This document shows, piece by piece, positions 25,540 to 35,059 of a stretch of 64,000 nt of DNA. The stretch comes from Caballeronia sp. SEWSISQ10-4 2 (lineage in GTDB: Bacteria; Pseudomonadota; Gammaproteobacteria; Burkholderiales; Burkholderiaceae). Position numbers and translations under genes: made by a program. Within the stretch, counting starts at the first letter, position 1, and each line of letters starts with the position of its first letter. Location of the stretch: positions 1-64,000 of the forward strand of contig NZ_JALPRJ010000037.1 in NCBI RefSeq assembly GCF_030464885.1, read 5' to 3'. The notes beneath the pieces were generated by a model. It ran no database searches and was not told the DNA's origin. It saw only the letters and a program-made list of their open reading frames with translations.

Positions 25540-26812
25540 TTTCCGGCTCCACTGCGTCCCATATCAGCCGGGGATCGAATGACAGCGCGGCGAACATGGT
25601 CAGCACGACGACTGCGCCGAATGCGATCGCCCCGGGACCCGCCTCGATGCTTGCAACCGAACCGAATTGCACGAGCGCGACCAGAACGGTGATGACGTAG
25701 ATATCGAGCATCGACCAGCGGCCGACAAACTCCACCAAGCGGTAAATACGCGTTCGCTGTCGCGGGATGAGGGCAGAGCGCAACTGGGTGCTCCACGCGA
25801 GATAGGCTAACGACAGGATTTTGAGCACGGGCACGACGACACTGGCGATGAAAACGATAGCTGCAAGCGACCACGATCCTGCGTTCCAGAGATAGACAAC
25901 GCCGCTCAGGATCGTGTCGGATTGAGTCCCGAACAAGGTGCTGGTGACCATGACTGGCAGGAGAATGGCGGGGATGTAAAGGATCATGGCGCCGAAAACG
26001 AATGCCCAGGTGCGCACGAGACTATCGGGTTTGCGCCGATGCAGCATGGCATCGCAACGCGGGCAGATTCCGGCATGGACGTGGGCAAAAAGCGGCTTTG
26101 AGAGCAAGCCGCAGTCATGACAAAAGAACAGACCGGCGCGCGCGGCGGTATCTGCCGTGGCACTTGCCTGTACCGCGTGTGACACGCGACGGTCGCTCCG
26201 TACGGAATCGATACGCGCCCATATATCACGCGGATTGAACGTAACGGCAGCTGCCGCCAGTAGCAACATCACCGCTCCGAATGCCCAGATCGCGACGCCG
26301 GGGACAACGGTTGCGATGTGCTGGAGTTTGACGAGTGCGACCAGCATGCCGAGCATGAGCACTTCGATCATGCCCCAGGGCGCAACGTGCCGCAGCACAC
26401 GAAGGACAAGCTCGGATCTTTGAGGAAGACCACCCACATGCAGCGGAACGAGCAGATAGATAACAGCCGCTATGTTCAGTGAAGGCATCAACAGCGTCGT
26501 CACGAAGACGAGGCCCGCTATTGGCCACATGCCATGGACGTATAGCGACCAGGCTGCCCCAAAAAGCGTGGTTTCGACCAGTGTTCCATTGACCCAAAGT
26601 CCGACGATCGGAAAGCAGTTGGCGAGCACAAACAAAATCGCTGCAGCCGACGTGAACGCCAGTGCGCGGTCGAACCTGGCGGGCAAACTTCGGTAGAGGG
26701 CCGCACCGCATCGTTGGCAACGCGCGGTAGCGCCCTCAAGTAGCGGCGCCTCCCACTGGAGCAGATCGCATTCGTGACACGCAATTAACTTGGCTTCATT
26801 CATCTTCGGCAT
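25532..26812 (-). CDS. pqiA: PqiA, integral membrane protein of the PQI lipid system
   Basis: The 426-aa inner-membrane protein has the tandem PqiA-domain structure with eight predicted helices. Each half begins with a rubredoxin-like zinc ribbon: CHECDLLQW with CQRCG, and CHDCGLLS with CPRCD. The family signature FVLANCFPIVGLWVNG is present in the first half. No good ribosome site distinguishes ATG 26812 from ATG 26803. In E. coli the operon is SoxRS-regulated; no SoxS box could be confirmed here. Confidence 0.92.
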   Translation of the reverse strand: MPKMNEAKLIACHECDLLQWEAPLLEGATARCQRCGAALYRSLPARFDRALAFTSAAAILFVLANCFPIVGLWVNGTLVETTLFGAAWSLYVHGMWPIAGLVFVTTLLMPSLNIAAVIYLLVPLHVGGLPQRSELVLRVLRHVAPWGMIEVLMLGMLVALVKLQHIATVVPGVAIWAFGAVMLLLAAAAVTFNPRDIWARIDSVRSDRRVSHAVQASATADTAARAGLFFCHDCGLLSKPLFAHVHAGICPRCDAMLHRRKPDSLVRTWAFVFGAMILYIPAILLPVMVTSTLFGTQSDTILSGVVYLWNAGSWSLAAIVFIASVVVPVLKILSLAYLAWSTQLRSALIPRQRTRIYRLVEFVGRWSMLDIYVITVLVALVQFGSVASIEAGPGAIAFGAVVVLTMFAALSFDPRLIWDAVEPESE

Positions 26813-26978
26813 CCGCTTGGGGCGAGGCGCATGATCCAGGAGCGCGCGCCCTTAGCCCGGCTTGCGCCACAGGCATCGGCTAACTTTGGGGGAACCAGCT
26901 TTGCAGGGCACCGCTTGCATACAGGCGACGCGGGACCGGCTATCCCGTCAGCGGCTAATCGTCGTCCTGTATCCCGGC

Positions 26979-27641
26979 TCATTTAAGCTGCGCAACCAGA
27001 GCATCAGCGCCCTTCTCGATACCCGTCTTCGATGCGTTCAGCGACCCAAAGGTCGCTCCGACGTTGTATGGATTCGGGTACTGCTTTGTCACGTAAGCAC
27101 TGAGGAGTTTGTTGTTCGATGCGTCGTAGATTTCAACGGCGTACATGACGGAACCTGTGAAGGCGCCCTCTTTGCCACGGGCGGTTTGAACTACGTTGTA
27201 GACACCACCCGAAAGGTCGAACCGTGTAAAGGGACCGAGAAAGGTAGAGGTTGTTGAAGCGCCTGTCAGAGTCAGCTTGACGCGCAACGTGCCCGGACCT
27301 GGAGCATTCGCCAGTTCGAAGCGAGTCCGCAGTTTCTCCTCAAACTTGGATTGCATATAGCCTGCGAGGGCTTTTTTGTCTGAGTCGCTCATATCGCCGA
27401 ACTGGTTATCAGCGGCTCGATACACGACGACCGGATCAATAATCGCCTTCCGGTACTGCTGCCAATCCACCTGAGTCGAGAAGCGATACGGCACACGGCC
27501 GGACTTATCCTCCGGATCAGGCTTCAAATAGGATGACGACGTAATTCCAGAATACGCGACCGGCTGCACGCTTGAGCAACCAACCACGGTTGCGCAAATA
27601 GCGGCGAGCAACAGATGCCGTGCCTTGATTGACTTGACCAT
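26979..27641 (-). CDS. DUF3313 lipoprotein
   Basis: The 220-aa protein has a signal peptide ending in the lipobox VVGCSS (about residue 22). The body matches the DUF3313 family: YSGITSSSYLKPD near the start, VVYRAADNQFGDMS in the middle and a conserved YAVEIYDASNNKLLSA. Its function is unknown; DUF3313 members are envelope lipoproteins. The start ATG 27641 follows GGAG. A dyad at 27743-27760 lies in its promoter region and a TetR gene lies upstream, so regulation by that repressor is plausible. Confidence 0.85.
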   Translation of the reverse strand: MVKSIKARHLLLAAICATVVGCSSVQPVAYSGITSSSYLKPDPEDKSGRVPYRFSTQVDWQQYRKAIIDPVVVYRAADNQFGDMSDSDKKALAGYMQSKFEEKLRTRFELANAPGPGTLRVKLTLTGASTTSTFLGPFTRFDLSGGVYNVVQTARGKEGAFTGSVMYAVEIYDASNNKLLSAYVTKQYPNPYNVGATFGSLNASKTGIEKGADALVAQLK

Positions 27642-28062
27642 TCAGTTCTCCGGTTTCGATGCTGCACCTGCCGGTTTGCTGGCCAGGTTCAGACATGACA
27701 GCTCATGTGAGGCGCAAGCGTAACACCGCAGATTATTTATGTAAACCGACCAGGCGGTTTGTTTGTAAATTAAATCACGGAGTGTCCGTGGGCATCGTCA
27801 CGATGGTATTGGCGTCAGGGATGGGATTGGATATGGGGCAAGCGCCTCGCGCCCCATTTATCGACACCTTGGGATGACCGCGATTCGGTGGCCCGAACGC
27901 CACCGTCGTTGAATGAATCTGCGCCGCGGTCTTGCTTGTGCGGATGTTACTGCAGTCGCTGCAGCCGCTACCGGCGGCACGTCGGAAACTGACCGTGCAT
28001 CGAGGATCAGATCCAGATCCGGGCAATTTCCATTGCCGCCATATCAGGCAGATACGCTGCTC
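27642..28062. other. Intergenic region with a TetR-like operator
   Basis: No gene is seen. It separates the tetR stop from the DUF3313 start and includes a TA-rich promoter-like stretch around the dyad at 27743-27760. Confidence 0.5.
27743..27760. promoter_or_regulatory. AAACCG-N6-CGGTTT dyad, candidate TetR operator
   Basis: AAACCG-ACCAGG-CGGTTT is a perfect dyad with 6-bp arms, embedded in AT-rich DNA about 100 bp upstream of the DUF3313 lipoprotein. ACCG/CGGT dyads are common TetR-family operators, and a TetR gene follows 300 bp away. Confidence 0.5.
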
Positions 28063-28695
28063 TCAAGCGCTTTGGTCGCTGTGGCTGGCGCTACGTGATG
28101 AGCGCGTGGAACGCGGTTTTTTGACTTTGGCGTCAGGAGAAGATGGCCATTGGTCTTCGTCAAGCAGGCGATCGAACAAACGCCCGCGCTCCTTGTCGGA
28201 AAATGGGCAGAGCCCAAAAAGAGCCGTCAATGCAAGGCCTCTGGCTGCTGACCAGCGCAACAGCGCGAGATCCGGGTCGACCGCTTCGGCCTTGATACGC
28301 TTGACCCTTTTTGCATCGCCCTCTCGAACCGTAGACAGAAGCTCAGGGTCTTCCACCAGGGCGGCGAGAATGGCAAGGGCGACCGAGTGCTGCTGCGTAG
28401 TGGATTCGCGCGCTGTCGCAATCTGCGCCAGCAGCGTGGCTTCGGGTTTGGTGTCGCCGATCGTAGCCAGATAGTCTCGGGAGAAGTTCTCGAAATATTC
28501 GGTCTGGTGCTCAAGCAACGCTTTCAGAACGTTCCCCTTGGTGCGGAACTGATGCATCAGTCCGCCCTTGCTGATACCGCTTTCGCGCGCGATGGCGTCA
28601 AACGTGAGCTGACCCGGACCATCGCGAGCAATGATGGTGAACGCCGCCTCGATGGCCAGTTTGCGGGAGCGTTCCGAGCGAGAGGGATTATCCAT
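28063..28695 (-). CDS. TetR-family transcriptional regulator
   Basis: The 210-aa protein has a TetR N-terminal helix-turn-helix (TFDAIARESGISKGGLMHQF, residues 30-49) after a short basic head. The ligand domain follows, and it ends in a Ser/Arg-rich tail with several Lys. The start ATG 28695 has only a weak GAGA ribosome site. It lies upstream of and on the same strand as the DUF3313 lipoprotein, 420 bp away, with an ACCG/CGGT dyad between them. The ligand is unknown; it may respond to envelope or solvent stress. Confidence 0.9.
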   Translation of the reverse strand: MDNPSRSERSRKLAIEAAFTIIARDGPGQLTFDAIARESGISKGGLMHQFRTKGNVLKALLEHQTEYFENFSRDYLATIGDTKPEATLLAQIATARESTTQQHSVALAILAALVEDPELLSTVREGDAKRVKRIKAEAVDPDLALLRWSAARGLALTALFGLCPFSDKERGRLFDRLLDEDQWPSSPDAKVKKPRSTRSSRSASHSDQSA

Positions 28696-29307
28696 AATTT
28701 TTTTCTCAAGGGTTAATGCGAGTTCAGGCAGACAGACAGACAGAAGTATGCGAGGGCATCAGTTGCTATTCAAGCGCTCTGGATCTCGGCCGATGGAAGT
28801 ACGCGTGACACGCACGCCGATTATTTCGATGGCTTGCAGATGTCCCTGCGGCTCCCCGTTATCACTCGACTGTCGCCGGTGATAGGCGTCCGTGACATTA
28901 CCACGATTGCGGACCCGGAATTTCCTGCTGTTCGGAGCATGTCGAGTCTGTGCGGGTGATGCGCTTCGTTCTCCACGGCGTCCTGCGCGAACATCGGAAC
29001 CATGGATCCTTCTCCGCTTTAGTTGCCAAGTGATTCTGCCCGGGAGAACCCTGCCGTGCTATTTTCGCAGTCCGCGCCTATAACAGAATAGCTTCTCGCG
29101 AACGGCCGATTTAAGGACCTACCGATCGCGATAAAGCAGAACACCATCCGTCGATCTGGACGCAAGCCGGGACATCCGCAGGAGCCTGTGTCGCCAAGCT
29201 CGACAACGCGGCCAGAAAACCACGCTATCCACGGATGGATGACGACCCTGCAGCACCGGCTGACTCCGACAAACCTAGCAGACCTACTAACCAGGAGCGA
29301 TGCGATC
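28696..29307. other. Intergenic region, no gene seen
   Basis: It lies between the divergent tetR and the 101-aa gene at 29308. A short CAGA tandem run occurs near 28727-28743. Open frames here are short and low in family-like sequence. Confidence 0.45.
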
Positions 29308-29613
29308 ATGCGCATACTCGTGAATGTCCACATACCGCACGAACCGTTCAACACGCTTGTTCGAGACGGCAGCGCTGGCGCCGTCATCTCGCAGATAGTG
29401 GAGGAATGCAAGCCGGAGGTGATCTATTTCACTGAACAAAGCAGGAAGCGCGGTGCCGTTCTGGTCGTCGATATCGCGGAACCTAGTGATCTTCCATCGA
29501 TCGCAGAACCATGGTTCCTCAAATTCAACGCGGAATGCGAGTTCCGGCTTGCGATGAAGCCCGAAGATCTACAAAAGGCCGGGCTCGATAAACTCGGCGC
29601 GAAGTGGAAGTAA
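29308..29613 (+). CDS. Small conserved cytosolic protein (DUF3303-like)
   Basis: The 101-aa protein reads as an alpha/beta ferredoxin-like fold: MRILVNVHIPHEPFNTLVRD, split at residue 20, then YFTEQSRKRGAVLVVDIAE and a C-terminal RLAMKPEDLQKAG. Proteins of this pattern are common in Burkholderia and rhizobia and are grouped with DUF3303, sometimes mislabelled pantothenate synthetase. The start ATG 29308 follows AGGAG at about ten bases. No operon partner is present, and no function is known. Confidence 0.7.
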   Translation: MRILVNVHIPHEPFNTLVRDGSAGAVISQIVEECKPEVIYFTEQSRKRGAVLVVDIAEPSDLPSIAEPWFLKFNAECEFRLAMKPEDLQKAGLDKLGAKWK

Positions 29614-29867
29614 CGCGTCGCGTAGTGGGTCGGCATTCGCTGGGGTCATAAGGACCGACGGGTGCCGTCTGCCTGGTGCGCCATCGGCGAGATCGTCATT
29701 CGAACGGTCAGCGGCCAGACCTTTTAGTCGATCGCACGTGTTTCGCTCGAACCCAAGAACCGAGGGATATCAAGTCCGCACATCAGTTCGGTTAATATTT
29801 GCTGCTTGGACGAACCTTGATGGGTCATATGCGACCCGATTTATTTCGAATGATTATGGGAACAGTA

Positions 29868-30173
29868 ATGCCTAGTTTGAAGGAACTACTGGCGCAGCGC
29901 GAAGCGCTCCAGCAAGAGTTGGAGCAAGCCCGTCAGCAAGAAGCAGATCGAGCGCTGCGCGAGATCGTCGCGAAAATGAGGGAATACAAGATCACGCTGC
30001 AGGAGGTCGTGGGCACTAAAGCTCATGCGCGCATGGTCCCGCCGGCCGCCAACGCGAAATACCGCGACCCGGCCACCGGGGCCACCTGGAGCGGGCGGGG
30101 ACGGGCGCCCAACTGGATCGCAGACAAGAACCGGGACGATTTCCTGGTCCAGCCATCTTTGTTTCGCAGCTAG
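29868..30173 (+). CDS. hns: H-NS family nucleoid protein
   Basis: The 101-aa protein has an N-terminal coiled-coil (ELLAQREALQQELEQARQQE, residues 5-24) for oligomerisation. The C-terminal DNA-binding motif is YRDPATGATWSGRGRAPNW, the Burkholderia-type H-NS signature. It should bind curved AT-rich DNA and silence transferred genes. ATG 29868 is chosen since the coil begins just after it; in-frame ATGs upstream lack ribosome sites. It is a monocistronic extra copy, as these genomes normally hold several. Confidence 0.9.
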   Translation: MPSLKELLAQREALQQELEQARQQEADRALREIVAKMREYKITLQEVVGTKAHARMVPPAANAKYRDPATGATWSGRGRAPNWIADKNRDDFLVQPSLFRS

Positions 30174-30251
30174 TGCGGCGGTGCCTCGCGCGGGGTTTCA
30201 GAGTTGAGGACGCTGTACTCCAGGAATCGCCTCGTCACTGTTCACTGGCAT

Positions 30252-31214
30252 TCAATGGTTTTCACTGGTGACCAGTTGCAACGGCGTTTCGATGAAGCGC
30301 GACAAATCCGGCTGCTTCCTCCTTTCAATAAGCGCTTTTAATGCGACGTCGACCCCGAACGCGGCCTGTCTTTCGGCAAACTGATCCATGGTTGCGAGAA
30401 TCCGGCCGTCGTCGAGCAGCGGTCCGATTGCATCGATGTTGTTATAGCCCGTGACATACACACGGCCTGTTCTTCGCGCATTGTGAACCGCTTCGACAGC
30501 ACCCATCGCCATGTTGTCGTTGCCGCACATGAGCGCCCGGATCCGCGGGTGTTCGCTCAGGATCGCCGACGCGGCCTCCTTGCCTTTTCCGTATTCCCAG
30601 TCGCCCGGCTGTATGGCGACAATCCTGATTCCCGCGGCGTTCATCGCGTCCTTGCAACCCGCCGTTCGCTGCTGCGCGTTGCGGTCGGCGGAAACGCCTT
30701 CGATGATCCCGACTTCGTCGTCCGGTTTGAGCTTCCCCGCCAGATACTTTCCTACCAATGCGGCTCCTCTGCGGTTGTCCGCGCCGACGAAAGGTACGGA
30801 AATGCCGGTGGCATCCTGGGACGCTTCGTCGAGCGGATTGTCGATGGAGATCACAATGACACCCGCGTTGATTCCGCGTGCCACCACGGGTATCAACGCT
30901 TTTGAATCGGTGGAGGCGAGCACGATTGCGTTCGTCCGGGCGCCAATCAGTTCGTCGACGATGCGTGTCTGGGCGAGGGTATCGGTTTCCGTCGCCGTGC
31001 CCCGGACAGTCAGGTCGAACTGCGACGCATAGTGCTTCTGATAGTTCTGCGCACCGCCTGCCATGGCGACGGAAAACGGATCCGCGAGCGACTTCAGCAC
31101 GAGGGCAATTGTCAGCTTGCCGTCTTGCACGGCGTTGGCGCTTTTTGCCGCCATCAGGCCGGCCGCTGTGAGCGCGCCGGTCACGAGCAAACGCCGGCGT
31201 ATCTTTTGTACCAT
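30252..31214 (-). CDS. Orphan sugar-type ABC substrate-binding protein
   Basis: The 320-aa periplasmic protein belongs to the RbsB/YtfQ group (Peripla_BP_4). The N-terminus RRRLLVTGALTAAGLMAAKS is a possible twin-arginine leader. The LacI-like fold shows IALVLKSLADPFSVAM and later CGNDNMAMGA and VTGYNNID, typical ligand-lobe motifs. No permease or ATPase gene is nearby. It is divergent from a broken diguanylate cyclase with an N-terminal membrane sensor, so it may once have delivered ligand to that receptor. The ligand is unknown. Confidence 0.85.
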   Translation of the reverse strand: MVQKIRRRLLVTGALTAAGLMAAKSANAVQDGKLTIALVLKSLADPFSVAMAGGAQNYQKHYASQFDLTVRGTATETDTLAQTRIVDELIGARTNAIVLASTDSKALIPVVARGINAGVIVISIDNPLDEASQDATGISVPFVGADNRRGAALVGKYLAGKLKPDDEVGIIEGVSADRNAQQRTAGCKDAMNAAGIRIVAIQPGDWEYGKGKEAASAILSEHPRIRALMCGNDNMAMGAVEAVHNARRTGRVYVTGYNNIDAIGPLLDDGRILATMDQFAERQAAFGVDVALKALIERRKQPDLSRFIETPLQLVTSENH

Positions 31215-31540
31215 CGGTTCTTTCCTTGTACGCTCAGCCCCGCATGATATGACGTGGACCGACGATGTGTCGCCGCATGCGGACCCGGACCACAGCCGGC
31301 TTCAGCGCCGTGCTCATCATCCGCGACCGTCATGAAAACATCATTGCTCGACATCTCATTCGATATTGCGCCAGCTTTGTGATTTGTTCGCGTGCCTCAA
31401 GAACAATGGCCGGATGCCGTAACGCTTTAGTGAAAGACCGGTATACAACTGCGGTGAATTAGCGTCGGTATCGTTACACGAGATTATTTTCGCCGGCACT
31501 GGCCACTCCAGGACAAACGAAGAAGTGCAGGCAGATCGCC
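31215..31540. other. Divergent promoter region, no gene seen
   Basis: It separates the leftward binding-protein gene from the remnant diguanylate cyclase. I found no convincing operator. Confidence 0.4.
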
Positions 31541-32045
31541 ATGAAAATCAAGGCTCTCACGACCATTGCAACGGCCACGCTGAGTATTCTGTTACTGCTG
31601 CTTCTATTCATTCTGTACCAGATCCTCGATATTGAGCACGACACAATCCGCGGCCAGGAAAAGCGCTTCGAGTCGTTCAAGCTGGCGGACGAATTGCGGC
31701 AAAGCTCCGACGATCTGACACGCATGGCGAGCACTTATATCTCGACGGGAAACCGGTTCTACGAAAATCAGTACTTTGAGATTCTGGATATCCGTAGCGG
31801 GAAAAGGCCCCGACCGGCCGACTACACCAGTACTTATTGGCGGCTGCCGCATGACGCGCACCTTCCGGGAGCACGTGCGGTGCCGCTCAAGGAGCTCAGG
31901 CGCCGCGCCGGTTTTACCGCACACGAATTCGATCGGGGTAGCCGAACATCGCGCCGGGGAGGAGTGGGAGGCCACGCTCCAGCGTGCAGACGCCCTCTTG
32001 CTGAAGGCCAAGCGTGAAGGGCGTAATCGTGCCCTCGGTGAATAA
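31541..32045 (+). pseudogene. Broken membrane diguanylate cyclase (middle deleted, frameshifted)
   Basis: The first 100 codons encode a basic start, one membrane helix (TLSILLLLLLFILYQIL) and a sensor head (MASTYISTGNRFYENQYFEI) typical of membrane diguanylate cyclases. The frame then loses similarity near 31850. In the next frame, 31900-32045, the last part of a GGDEF domain appears: SIGVAEHRAGEEWEATLQRA and AKREGRNRALGE. The catalytic GGDEF itself and most of the sensor are missing. An internal deletion plus frameshift explains the structure, so no cyclase activity is expected. Confidence 0.75.
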
Positions 32046-32133
32046 CGAATAACGAGTCACCGTTCTCGTCGATGCCGGCGCACCGGGCAAGCCCGTCAGT
32101 TTTCCCCTCGTCGGGGCGCTCCATCGTATTGGC

Positions 32134-33087
32134 TTACGCCGCCTTCCACGCTTCCGGCGGCACGTTGACCGCCGACTCAGCCGTCATTTTTTCGACGTAA
32201 GACCAAAGCTGTTCCGCAGCCCGGCCTCTTTGCTTGCCGGAACGGTAGAGACGGATTTCCAGTTCAGTCGTCCAGGCGTCCGAACCCGCGCTGACAAGAT
32301 TCCCTTCGCTCAGCTCCCGGGTGATGCAGCTTTCGGGAAGCCAGCCGATACCGTGACCCGCGAGCACCATGCCTTTTAATGCCTCGGACATATGGGTTTC
32401 GAAGCAGCGATACAGTGCGTACGGTTCGGCGGCGTTCAGCAAGAGCATTTCGACCACGTTGCCGAGGAACGCCCCAGATGAATAAGCCAGGAGCGGCAGG
32501 GGTTTGCCGCTTTTTCCAGGCAACTCGAATAACGGTTTGCCATTGCTGTCTGCGGCAGAAACCGGCAGAACGCGCTCGACACCGAGGGTAAGGAAGGGAA
32601 AGAGATTGGGGTCCAGTCCGATGGGCAGGTTCGGATGGTGGTAGCCCATCAGCAGGTCACTGTCGCCCGCGAGAAGATGTTGCACGCCCTCAGGGACATT
32701 GACCGCCTGCACCCGGGCCATGACGTCGCCGAATTTACCGTTGAGCCGCTTGAGCCAGTCCGGGAAAAGCGTGAAAACCAGAGTATGAGCCACCGAAAAA
32801 TGGACGACATGATCGCTGTCGGCGAACTGTTCATAGCCGCCGACCATATTACGGGCGGCATACATACTCTTCAGGATGTCCGTTGCCAGGCTGCGGAACA
32901 TCCGGCCTGCCGGAGTGAGTGAAATCGGGTTGACGCTGCGGTCCACCAGCCTGGTTCCCATCCAGGTCTCGAGCGCGACAATTCGTCGGCTAAATGCCGA
33001 CTGCGTTAAATCCCGGTTACGAGCCGACCGGGAAAAGCTTTTGGTCTCCGCGAGACTAAGAAAATCTTCCAGCCATTTTGCTTCCAT
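32134..33087 (-). CDS. LysR-family regulator, HypT (YjiE)-like
   Basis: The 317-aa protein has the LysR winged helix (FSRSARNRDLTQSAFSRRIV, residues 18-37) and a substrate domain that resembles E. coli HypT along its length: VHFSVAHTLVFTLFPDW, GDSDLLMGYH, and MVLAGHGIGWLPE. HypT is activated by methionine oxidation under HOCl stress. ATG 33087 is used because GAGCG precedes it; ATG 33093 is also possible. It is divergent from the AnsP-like permease, and an 11-bp direct repeat lies between them. Confidence 0.88.
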   Translation of the reverse strand: MEAKWLEDFLSLAETKSFSRSARNRDLTQSAFSRRIVALETWMGTRLVDRSVNPISLTPAGRMFRSLATDILKSMYAARNMVGGYEQFADSDHVVHFSVAHTLVFTLFPDWLKRLNGKFGDVMARVQAVNVPEGVQHLLAGDSDLLMGYHHPNLPIGLDPNLFPFLTLGVERVLPVSAADSNGKPLFELPGKSGKPLPLLAYSSGAFLGNVVEMLLLNAAEPYALYRCFETHMSEALKGMVLAGHGIGWLPESCITRELSEGNLVSAGSDAWTTELEIRLYRSGKQRGRAAEQLWSYVEKMTAESAVNVPPEAWKAA

Positions 33088-33093
33088 AGTCAT

Positions 33094-33426
33094 CGCTCTA
33101 TTTAAAGACGTCGACCGCTAGCATGGGCCGATAAGTTTCTCTAGCGTGCCACAGGTCGGCAAACTAGCAATATCTATTTTCGAATGGCGTTAGTCGAAAT
33201 TTGCATAGGCATTGCGCCCATCAATTTGGCACCATAATTTTGGGCTGCCCTAGCTGAAAGCGGCATGTCGTTCGACATATCGGCTCGACATATCGATACG
33301 GGCCCACGTCATCTGGATAACGTTTGTAGCAATGCGCCGTAAGGTTTTGGGCACGCACGCCCAATCCGTCCAGGCACGGCGCAGCATTGTCAAATTCTGA
33401 AAACCGTCCTTAAGTTGGAGATGATT
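33094..33426. other. Divergent control region between hypT-like and ansP genes
   Basis: This 330-bp gap is more AT-rich than its surroundings around 33160-33240. It contains the ATGTCG-TT-CGACAT dyad and tandem TCGACATATCG repeats listed below. Confidence 0.5.
33265..33295. promoter_or_regulatory. Dyad plus tandem TCGACATATCG repeats, candidate regulator sites
   Basis: ATGTCG-TT-CGACAT (33265-33278) is a perfect dyad. The 11-mer TCGACATATCG occurs at 33272-33282 and again at 33285-33295, a 13-bp period. The position between a LysR gene and a permease gene suggests an operator. Confidence 0.5.
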
Positions 33427-34923
33427 ATGGCTACAGCACCCGATCAAGCATCCGCTCAATTGCCCGGTGAAGTGGACAAGAAAAGCTGGCTGGAATCCCA
33501 TGAAGCCGGATACCACAAAACATTAGGTAATCGTCAGGTTCAGATGATTGCAATCGGCGGCGCGATTGGAACCGGATTATTTCTTGGTGCGGGTGCGCGC
33601 CTGCAAATAGCCGGTCCGGCACTGGCGCTCGTTTATCTGGTTTGCGGCGTCTTCTCATTCCTGATCCTGCGTGCACTTGGCGAACTGGTCATGCACCGTC
33701 CGAGCAGCGGCAGCTTTGTGTCGTATGCGCGAGAGTTCCTGGGGGAAAAAGCGTCATTTGTCGCCGGCTGGATGTACTTCCTCAACTGGGCGATGACCGG
33801 CATTGTCGACATTACCGCGGTCGCGCTATATATGCATTATTGGGCGGCATTCAGCGCCGTGCCCCAATGGCTGTTCGCGCTGCTGGCGCTCTGTATTGTC
33901 GCCACGATGAACCTGATAGGCGTGAAATGGTTCGCCGAAATGGAGTTCTGGTTCGCCCTTATCAAGGTGGCGGCGATCGCGCTGTTCCTGCTTATTGGTG
34001 TCGCCATCCTCGGTACGGGGACACCCGTTGCCGGGCACGCAACCGGATCGCATCTGATCACGGAAAATGGCGGCCTGTTCCCGCATGGCCTGATGGCCGC
34101 GCTCGTGCTCGTCCAGGGCGTGGTGTTCGCCTTTGCCGGGGTCGAACTGGTCGGCACGGCCGCGGGCGAGTGCAAGGACGCGCGCAAGGTCCTGCCCCGC
34201 GCGATCAACAGCGTGATCTGGCGTATCGCCTTGTTTTATGTGGGATCCGTGGTGCTGCTCGTCTGCTTGCTGCCGTGGAGCGCCTACAAGGCGGGGCAGA
34301 GCCCGTTCGTCACGTTCTTTGGCGCACTCGGCGTGCCGGGCGTTGGCTCGGTGATGAATATCGTCGTGCTGTCGGCTGCGCTGTCGAGCCTCAACTCGGG
34401 GCTGTATTCCACCGGACGCGTGTTGCGCGCGCTGTCGATGGGCGGATCCGCGCCGCACTTCCTGTCGCGCATGAGTTCGCAGTCGGTCCCGTACGCCGGC
34501 ATCCTGGTGACGGTGGCCATCTACATCCTGGGCGTGGTGCTCAACTATCTTGTGCCGTCGAGCGTGTTCGAAATCGTGCTCAACGTGGCGTCGCTCGGCA
34601 TTCTCAGCACCTGGGGATTTATCGTTGTCTGCCAGATGAAGTTGCGCCAGGCCGTCGCGCGAGGCGAAGCTGAACCGGCCTCCTTCAAGATGCCGGGCGC
34701 CCCGGTGACATCCTGGCTGACGCTGGCGTTTCTGTTGGGCGTGCTGGTGCTGATGGCGTTCGACTATCCGAACGGTACGTGGACCGTGGCCTCGATTCCC
34801 GTCGTGGTCCTGCTCCTGGTAGCCGGGTGGTACGGGGTGCGCCGCCGGGCACTGACCATGATGAAACCGACGATCCCGTCGGTTACCCTGACCCAAAGCA
34901 TTTTTGAAGACAACCCGCGCTAG
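33427..34923 (+). CDS. ansP: AnsP-like amino-acid permease (asparagine type)
   Basis: The 498-aa APC-family permease has about 12 membrane helices. The first contains the family consensus IGGAIGTGLFLGAG. Remembered E. coli AnsP is very similar over long stretches, for example HRPSSGSFVSYAREFLGEKA and WYMFLNWAMTGIVDI-like segments. It should import L-asparagine or a similar amino acid with protons. The start ATG 33427 follows GGAG at six bases; ATG 33421 is closer. It stands alone downstream of a LysR-type control region. Confidence 0.88.
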   Translation: MATAPDQASAQLPGEVDKKSWLESHEAGYHKTLGNRQVQMIAIGGAIGTGLFLGAGARLQIAGPALALVYLVCGVFSFLILRALGELVMHRPSSGSFVSYAREFLGEKASFVAGWMYFLNWAMTGIVDITAVALYMHYWAAFSAVPQWLFALLALCIVATMNLIGVKWFAEMEFWFALIKVAAIALFLLIGVAILGTGTPVAGHATGSHLITENGGLFPHGLMAALVLVQGVVFAFAGVELVGTAAGECKDARKVLPRAINSVIWRIALFYVGSVVLLVCLLPWSAYKAGQSPFVTFFGALGVPGVGSVMNIVVLSAALSSLNSGLYSTGRVLRALSMGGSAPHFLSRMSSQSVPYAGILVTVAIYILGVVLNYLVPSSVFEIVLNVASLGILSTWGFIVVCQMKLRQAVARGEAEPASFKMPGAPVTSWLTLAFLLGVLVLMAFDYPNGTWTVASIPVVVLLLVAGWYGVRRRALTMMKPTIPSVTLTQSIFEDNPR

Positions 34924-35059
34924 GGTACGATTGCAGTGCGGGCATGCGCCGCGGTGTTCCGTGCTTCCTCGCCGCCTGGGCGGATCCGCGGGCCCAGTAC
35001 GGCAAGGTAGGACATCCCCTTGCAATCCAGCTGCAACGACGCCACGACGGAGAAGTTAC

